From the NCBI GenBank assembly GCA_019911785.1, contig JAIOJM010000075.1, positions 1 through 10,595 on the forward strand: a stretch of 10,595 nucleotides of DNA. The letters run 5' to 3'. The DNA comes from Sulfuricella sp. GTDB lineage: Bacteria; Pseudomonadota; Gammaproteobacteria; Burkholderiales; Sulfuricellaceae. Below are positions 6,536-10,595 of the stretch, one piece after another. The notes below the pieces were generated by a model. The model worked only from the letters and a program-made list of their open reading frames with translations. It did no database searches and was not told where the DNA came from. Position 1 is the stretch's first letter, and every line of letters starts with the position of its first letter. Both the position numbers and the translations under genes were made by a program.

Positions 6536-6730
6536 ATGACCGATCTGTCCAACCAGACCAACCTCAATAGCGACGAAATCGTTCTGACCGACGAGGAGCG
6601 CCAACCCTGCGAAGTGTGGACCCGCGTGATGGGCTACCATCGACCGGTGGCCTCGTTCAACATCGGCAAAAAGGGGGAGCACTACGAGCGCAAGTACTTC
6701 CAGGAATGCCGCACCAAGCTGGCGGCCTAG
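6536..6730 (+). CDS. Stand-alone glycyl radical domain of anaerobic ribonucleotide reductase
   Basis: This 64-residue protein has an acidic, loosely conserved N-terminus (about 1-22). It then carries PCEVWTRVMGYHRPVASFN (24-42) and GKKGEHYERKYF (44-55), the signature of the NrdD C-terminal glycyl radical loop. G33 in RVMGY is the residue expected to be converted to the radical by NrdG. In most NrdD proteins this segment is the last part of the main chain. Here it has its own ATG, a strong AAAGGAGA (6523-6530) five bases upstream, and a frame different from the upstream nrdD. The gap to the main chain stop is 32 bp. The likely role is to dock onto the NrdD barrel and supply the radical, comparable in idea to the spare-part protein YfiD for pyruvate formate-lyase. 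C25 and C58 are extra cysteines near the radical segment. Confidence 0.85.
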   Translation: MTDLSNQTNLNSDEIVLTDEERQPCEVWTRVMGYHRPVASFNIGKKGEHYERKYFQECRTKLAA

Positions 6731-6745
6731 TTTCGGCATGCCCGG

Positions 6746-6780
6746 AAAGTGCAAGAGCGTTCAACCGCTCTTGCATTTTT
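6746..6780 (+). terminator. Rho-independent terminator between the glycyl radical gene and nrdG
   Basis: TGCAAGAGCG (6750-6759) and CGCTCTTGCA (6766-6775) form a perfect 10-bp stem with a TTCAAC loop, followed by TTTTT. A-T pairs extend the base of the stem. It would stop most transcripts after the radical domain gene, leaving reduced read-through into nrdG. Confidence 0.85.
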
Positions 6781-6798
6781 CGTTGCTCTTAGCTCATC

Positions 6799-7494
6799 TT
6801 GTCTAAACTACAAATCGGCGGACTTACCCCGCTGACCAGCACTGATTACCCCAGCCGCCTGGCAGCGGTGATATTTTGCCAGGGCTGCCCCTGGCGCTGC
6901 GGCTATTGCCACAATCCCCATCTGATTCCCCGCGATAACGGCCAACTCGACTGGTCGGCAGTAATGGATTTCCTGCGCCGCCGCCAAGGCCTGCTGGACG
7001 CGGTGGTTTTCAGCGGCGGCGAGCCCACTCTGCAGGATGACCTCCAATCCGCCATCGGCGAAGTCCGCGATCTCGGCTTCAAGATCGGGCTGCATACCGG
7101 CGGCACCTATCCATCCCGCCTGAAGGAACTGCTGCCCATGCTGGACTGGGTCGGCATGGACATCAAGGCCACCCTCGATGATTACGTCAGGGTCACCGCC
7201 ACTCCAGGCAGCGGCATGAAGGCTTGGGAAAGCGCAGAGCTGCTGCTGGAAAGCGGCATTCCCCACGAATTCCGCACCACCGTGCACCCGCTGTATCACA
7301 CGCCGGATTCGCTGCTGCGGCTAGCAAAAGAATTGAGCACGCTGGGTGCGCGGCACTATGTGCTGCAGGAGTTCCGTCCCCAGGGATGCGCCGACGAAGC
7401 GGTCAGTACTTACTCCGCCCAGGAACTTCTGGACGATGCGCTATGCAGCCGCATCGGCGAGCTGTTCGAAACCTTCTCCGTGCGACGCACATAA
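6799..7494 (+). CDS. nrdG: Anaerobic ribonucleoside-triphosphate reductase activating protein (radical SAM)
   Basis: This 231-residue radical SAM enzyme is of the NrdG type. The cluster motif is C30-PWR-C34-GY-C37 (CX3CX2C), inside FCQGCPWRCGYCHNPHL. VFSGGEPTLQ follows as the SAM-binding GGE motif. It binds a 4Fe-4S cluster and SAM, makes the 5'-deoxyadenosyl radical and creates the glycyl radical on its partner, here most likely the 64-residue protein upstream. The start is odd: an in-frame TAG lies at 6790-6792 and the only start codon before the conserved region is TTG at 6799. I see no Shine-Dalgarno. A terminator precedes it, so expression may be low, which would be acceptable for a catalytic activase. 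Confidence 0.92.
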   Translation: MSKLQIGGLTPLTSTDYPSRLAAVIFCQGCPWRCGYCHNPHLIPRDNGQLDWSAVMDFLRRRQGLLDAVVFSGGEPTLQDDLQSAIGEVRDLGFKIGLHTGGTYPSRLKELLPMLDWVGMDIKATLDDYVRVTATPGSGMKAWESAELLLESGIPHEFRTTVHPLYHTPDSLLRLAKELSTLGARHYVLQEFRPQGCADEAVSTYSAQELLDDALCSRIGELFETFSVRRT

Positions 7495-7522
7495 AAAAAG
7501 CCCCGCTTTCGCAGGGCTTTTT
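7494..7522. terminator. Bidirectional terminator between nrdG and fccB
   Basis: GCCC-C-GC at 7500-7506 pairs with GC-A-GGGC at 7511-7517 around a TTTC loop, with one C-A mismatch. The stem is flanked by A-run and T-run (AAAAA before, TTTTT after), so it can stop transcripts from both strands. It serves nrdG on the + strand and fccB on the - strand, whose stops flank it. Confidence 0.85.
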
Positions 7523-7542
7523 CTTGCAACACACCGGCTGTA

Positions 7543-8829
7543 TCAGGTGGACATATCGGCAAGGATATTCTTCAGCCAGCTTTCAGCGTAGACCGCCTCC
7601 AGCTCGGAGAGATCCGGCGAGACGCCGCCGGCGTTGGGAACGGCAATGATCTTGCCGCCCGCCACCTTGTGTACCGACGCCACGCTGACCGCTTCCTTGT
7701 TGGTAAGGAAGCTGTAGCAGACGTTGAGGCCGGACAGTTCCGTGACCTCGCGTCCATTCATCAGCGCCACGATGTTGATGGCGCAGACTTTGGCCTCGGA
7801 GTTGGCCGCGTAACCGGACTTGGGCAAGGCTCCCGCCGACGAAGCGTCGCCGATCACATGGATATCCTTGTGGATCGTGGACTCGAAGGTGGTGGCGTTA
7901 ACCGGGCACCATTTCTTGTCTTCCCCCACCAGACCCGCACTGACCGCGATGCTGCCGGCGCGCTGCGGCGGAATCAGGTTGATCACATCGCCCTTGATAT
8001 CCTCGACGCCATCAACCAGCACGGCCATGTTCTTGGTATCCACCGCCGTGACCTTCTTGGCCGCACGATAGTCGATGATGCCCTCGTAGTGCTTCTTCCA
8101 GCCCTTCAGGAACAAGCCCTTCTTGGAGACGATATCCGGATTGGCGTCGAGGAGAATGATCTTCGACTTGGGTTTGTGCTGCTTCAGGTAGTAGGCGATC
8201 ATGCTGGTCCGCTCGTAAGGGCCGGGCGGGCAGCGGAAAGGTGCCAGGGGCATGGACAGCACGACGGTGCCGCCGTCCTTCATCTGCTCCAGCTGCTTGC
8301 GCAGAAGCAGGGTCTGGGGACCGGCTTTCCAGGAGTGAGGCATGATATCCGGCGTGGAAGCGTTGTAGCCTTCCAGCTCCTCGGTGCGGAAATCGATGCC
8401 GGGGGAGACCACCAGGCGGTCGTACGAGATCCTGCCCTTGCTGGTGGCAACCATCTTGCTCGCTGCATCGATGGCGGTTACTTCTGCCTGTACCACCTTG
8501 ACGCCGTGGTTGGCCGCCAGCTTGTCGTACTTGATGGTCAACGGTGACAGATCCTTGAGGATGCCGCCGATATAGAGGTTGCTGAACGGGCAAGAAATGA
8601 AATGATCGTTGCGCTCGATCATCACCACTTCGATGGAGGGATCACCCATGCGGATATACTTGGCAGCAATGGTGCCGCCGTAGCCTCCGCCGATCACCAC
8701 AACGCGACGGCCGGTTTTCGGCATGATTTCCGGCATGGCCGATACCATCGGTGCGCCGGCGCATCCCGCCAGAGCGACAGCAGAGGCGCTGCCCAGCAAT
8801 TTGATAAAACTTCTACGGTCCAGAGTCAT
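7543..8829 (-). CDS. fccB: Flavocytochrome c sulfide dehydrogenase, flavoprotein subunit
   Basis: This 428-residue protein oxidises sulfide in the periplasm and passes electrons to the diheme partner. A twin-arginine signal (RRSFIKLLGSAS, residues 5-16) shows Tat export of a folded, FAD-loaded protein; it ends around ALAGCAG. VVVIGGGYGGTIAAKYI (43-59) is the FAD dinucleotide fold. C80 in HFISCPFSNLYIGG matches the cysteine that in Allochromatium binds FAD covalently. C200 (APFRCPPGPYE) and C371 (LNVCYSFLTN) match the redox-active disulfide cysteines. The C-terminus carries the FCSD-specific FAD-binding domain. Length fits FccB. The related SoxF flavoprotein shares these features, so the two names are hard to separate. 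GGGAG precedes the ATG. It follows fccA by 17 bp, as one operon. Confidence 0.92.
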   Translation of the reverse strand: MTLDRRSFIKLLGSASAVALAGCAGAPMVSAMPEIMPKTGRRVVVIGGGYGGTIAAKYIRMGDPSIEVVMIERNDHFISCPFSNLYIGGILKDLSPLTIKYDKLAANHGVKVVQAEVTAIDAASKMVATSKGRISYDRLVVSPGIDFRTEELEGYNASTPDIMPHSWKAGPQTLLLRKQLEQMKDGGTVVLSMPLAPFRCPPGPYERTSMIAYYLKQHKPKSKIILLDANPDIVSKKGLFLKGWKKHYEGIIDYRAAKKVTAVDTKNMAVLVDGVEDIKGDVINLIPPQRAGSIAVSAGLVGEDKKWCPVNATTFESTIHKDIHVIGDASSAGALPKSGYAANSEAKVCAINIVALMNGREVTELSGLNVCYSFLTNKEAVSVASVHKVAGGKIIAVPNAGGVSPDLSELEAVYAESWLKNILADMST

Positions 8830-8846
8830 AATTCTTATCTCCCTTA

Positions 8847-9431
8847 TTATTTCACGCTAGCATAGAAGTGAGCGATGGCATCCAGATCGTCCTTGGACAA
8901 ATGCTTCATCTTCTCGGCCTTCCTGTCGAACATCTTGCGCTTGCCGGATGCATAGTCATCCATCTGGATCTGAAGATACTTCAGCCACTGGCCGGCCATA
9001 ACGGGTGAGTTATCCTTGATTTCCTTGCCGTCTTCCACGTGGCAACGAGCGCAGTTCTGCTCATGCAACGCCCGTCCCTTGGCAATTTTGGCCTTGTCCA
9101 TGGACTGAACAGTTGCAACTGGCTTCTGCTTGGAGAAAAACTCGCCCATCGCGTCGAATTCTGCATCAGTGTAGCCCTTGGCCAGGCGCCCCATGACGGT
9201 CGAGGGGCGTTCGCCGCTCTTGAAACCCTTCATCGACTCGACAACGGCAACCTTCGACTGGCCGGCCAAAGCCGGCATGCTCGGCCCGGCGCTGGCGCCA
9301 CCAGTGCCGTGACAGCCGGCGCAGACGTGGGAAAGCATCGCCGGCGAGGCCGGCGCGGCAGTAACAGCCGACGACATCGCCAAGGTGCTTGCGGCGAGCG
9401 CCAATATACTCCATCTTTTGGTCATCTTCAT
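8847..9431 (-). CDS. fccA: Diheme cytochrome c, FccA-like partner of the sulfide dehydrogenase
   Basis: This protein of 194 residues has a Sec signal peptide (MKMTKRWSILALAASTLAMSS, cleavage near TAA-AP at 26). It carries two haem motifs, CAGCH at 37-41 and CARCH at 127-131. The layout is that of two cytochrome c4-like halves. M80 in STVMGRLAKG and M175 in KMKHLSKDD are likely axial methionines. It would receive electrons from FccB and pass them to the respiratory chain. The upstream GGAGGAGG ends right before the ATG at 9431, too close for a normal ribosome site. The second ATG at 9425 (M3) has a better spacing of about six bases and may be the real start. The stop lies 17 bp before fccB. 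Confidence 0.88.
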   Translation of the reverse strand: MKMTKRWSILALAASTLAMSSAVTAAPASPAMLSHVCAGCHGTGGASAGPSMPALAGQSKVAVVESMKGFKSGERPSTVMGRLAKGYTDAEFDAMGEFFSKQKPVATVQSMDKAKIAKGRALHEQNCARCHVEDGKEIKDNSPVMAGQWLKYLQIQMDDYASGKRKMFDRKAEKMKHLSKDDLDAIAHFYASVK

Positions 9432-9468
9432 CCTCCTCCTACAGTGGAAAAAAACTTCTTATTAATTG

Positions 9469-9483
9469 ATTGCATTATGCAAT
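9469..9483. promoter_or_regulatory. Perfect palindrome upstream of fccA
   Basis: ATTGCAT-T-ATGCAAT has perfect 7-bp arms. It stands about 40 bp upstream of the fccA start. On the minus strand it contains CATAAT, which is one base from a -10 hexamer, though no convincing -35 lies 17 bp away. It could be an operator for fccAB. The regulator is not known. Confidence 0.4.
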
Positions 9484-9491
9484 TCTGCTTC

Positions 9492-9572
9492 TGCCATCAC
9501 CACATCAAGACCTGACCTAGCGCCCGGCAAAGCATGGTGACAGCGGGCATTCCTGCAGTCTGCCGGATGGCA
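9492..9572 (-). other. Possible structured leader with nested inverted repeats
   Basis: TGCCATC (9492-9498) is inverted as GATGGCA (9566-9572), and inside it CCGGCA (9524-9529) is inverted as TGCCGG (9561-9566). An alternative pair, GCCCG (9522-9526) with CGGGC (9544-9548), would compete. Read on the minus strand this lies between the ethylbenzene-dehydrogenase-like gene and fccA. It might be a structured 5' leader of fccAB or a small RNA. The arms are short, so chance is not excluded. I see no other gene in 9432-9641. Confidence 0.3.
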
Positions 9573-9641
9573 AAACCTAACCTGCACTTCATCACCTGGT
9601 CATCACCTCCCCTTCTTCTTCCTTCTGCATGAAAAAGACTT

Positions 9642-10595
9642 TTATTGCTTGGCTACATTAACGTAATTCCTGACATCGGGCATCGCCTTGTCGAGACCGA
9701 ACTGGTATCCCAGCGAAACATAGTGATAGCGGGCGTTGGTGTAATCCTCGTGAATGGCAAAGCCGAAATTATAGATCTTGCCTTCGGCGATGGCATGGTC
9801 GCCCGTGCCGCTGCCGGCGAGCGTGCGCTCGAAGGTGACCACCCACTTGTTGCCTTCCTTCTTGCCCTCCGCCTTCACCAGGCTCTTGCCGCCGGACATG
9901 TGGCGCGAATCCAGCACGTAACCGTCCACCGGCTTCTCGCCCTTGCCGCTGCGGTACTGCATGAGATCAAGGAACTTGCCGGCCTTGAGAGCGGCGTCGA
10001 TGTCGGCGTCAGGCTTCAGCTTGTCCCAGCCGCCACGGGGCTTGCCTTTCATTTCCAGGCCGGTGCGCGATTCGGCAAGGTATTTGGTCACGCCATCACC
10101 CCAGCCCAGTGCCTTGGCCTTGGCGTGACTCTTGGCCTTGTCATTGGCGTCGGGCATGGAACGCATGTCCATGTGGCAGGTACCCCAGCAACCGTTGAGG
10201 CTGGCGCCATCCACCGTGCCGCCGCCATCGAACATCATGGTCAGCTTGACTTCGTTCTTGGGGTCGAGCTTCTTGTCGCCAATCTGTGGCGGCACCCATT
10301 CGAAGCGGAAGTAAATCTTGTTGCCGTCATGGGCTGTCTGGAAAGTGACGGGGATCGAGCCCACCTTGCCCTTGGGCGGACTGGGTTCGAGGACGGACTT
10401 GGAGCTGCCGACAGGCTTGCCGTTGACGATCTTGTCGCCGATCTCGCTGGCATCGCCCTCGTGGCACTTGGCGCAGAAGCGCTTCTTGTCGACGATGTCC
10501 GGCACGGCAGAATGGTCCGCCTTGTTCATGACCCACTCGAAGCCCGCCTGGCCCGGGTAGAAAAGAGTCATCTTCCTGGCTGGAACCTTGTCCCA
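9642..10595 (-). CDS. c-type cytochrome with ethylbenzene-dehydrogenase-like haem domain, 5' end outside window
   Basis: The frame is open to the right edge (continues as WDKVPARK before the M at 10571), so the N-terminus, probably with a signal peptide, is missing; 317 residues are visible. Near the start is a c-type haem motif CAKCH (10461-10475). The rest resembles the EB_dh haem-binding domain of the gamma subunits of DMSO-reductase family enzymes, with IYFRFEWVPPQIGDKK, a second motif CWGTCHMDMRSMP (10173-10190), and the terminal FAIHEDYTNARYHYVSLGYQFG. The second motif is CX3CH, an atypical spacing. It is likely a periplasmic electron-transfer protein. The catalytic partner is not visible. 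It precedes fccAB on the same strand with a 210-bp gap, so co-transcription is uncertain. EB_dh assignment is by motif memory only. Confidence 0.75.
   Translation of the reverse strand, partial: WDKVPARKMTLFYPGQAGFEWVMNKADHSAVPDIVDKKRFCAKCHEGDASEIGDKIVNGKPVGSSKSVLEPSPPKGKVGSIPVTFQTAHDGNKIYFRFEWVPPQIGDKKLDPKNEVKLTMMFDGGGTVDGASLNGCWGTCHMDMRSMPDANDKAKSHAKAKALGWGDGVTKYLAESRTGLEMKGKPRGGWDKLKPDADIDAALKAGKFLDLMQYRSGKGEKPVDGYVLDSRHMSGGKSLVKAEGKKEGNKWVVTFERTLAGSGTGDHAIAEGKIYNFGFAIHEDYTNARYHYVSLGYQFGLDKAMPDVRNYVNVAKQ

Noticed and set aside
9497..9592. A 31-codon minus-strand frame with AGGTG upstream
   Set aside because: It is too short and without a known family, and lies over inverted repeats; kept only as a remark in the leader finding.
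1..10595. CRISPR array, tRNA, rRNA or transposase
   Set aside because: I looked for regular direct repeats, tRNA-like cloverleaf ends and transposase motifs on both strands by eye and saw none.

Overview
The window looks like a chromosomal stretch of a GC-rich, sulfur-oxidising, facultatively anaerobic betaproteobacterium. I infer this from protein family resemblance, a sulfide dehydrogenase pair, anaerobic-metabolism genes and Neisseria-type dRS3-like repeats. No rRNA or other marker fixes the genus, and I see no phage, transposase, tRNA or CRISPR array.

Layout. On the + strand, positions 53-2137 hold a lipoate-protein ligase fused to a DUF116 domain and a WbuC-type cupin. A palindromic repeat at about 2137-2229 separates these from a minus-strand pair, a DUF1456 (YehS-like) gene followed by a RIO1-type kinase (3569 down to 2251). 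From 3787 the + strand carries ubiT, an SCP2-domain factor for O2-independent ubiquinone synthesis. It is followed by a class III (anaerobic, oxygen-sensitive) ribonucleotide reductase locus at 4455-7494. A bidirectional terminator at about 7494-7522 ends that block. The remainder is on the minus strand and reads leftward: a c-type cytochrome with an ethylbenzene-dehydrogenase-like haem domain (cut by the right edge), a 210-bp intergenic region with inverted repeats, then fccA and fccB, the diheme cytochrome and flavoprotein of flavocytochrome c sulfide dehydrogenase.

The most notable locus is the anaerobic ribonucleotide reductase. The main chain runs 4455-6503 but has an in-frame TAG at 5850-5852. 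The sequence on both sides of it is intact and well conserved. The main chain ends just after its zinc motif, without a glycyl radical site. That site (RVMGYHRP) is on a separate 64-residue protein at 6536-6730 with its own strong Shine-Dalgarno. A terminator-like hairpin lies between it and nrdG, and nrdG appears to start at TTG with no Shine-Dalgarno. Upstream of the main chain are two NrdR-box-like sites, 15 bp apart, over a candidate promoter.

Taken together, the centre of the window serves growth without oxygen (ubiquinone and deoxynucleotide supply). The right side feeds periplasmic electrons from sulfide into c-type cytochromes. The left side covers lipoate attachment and unassigned housekeeping functions.
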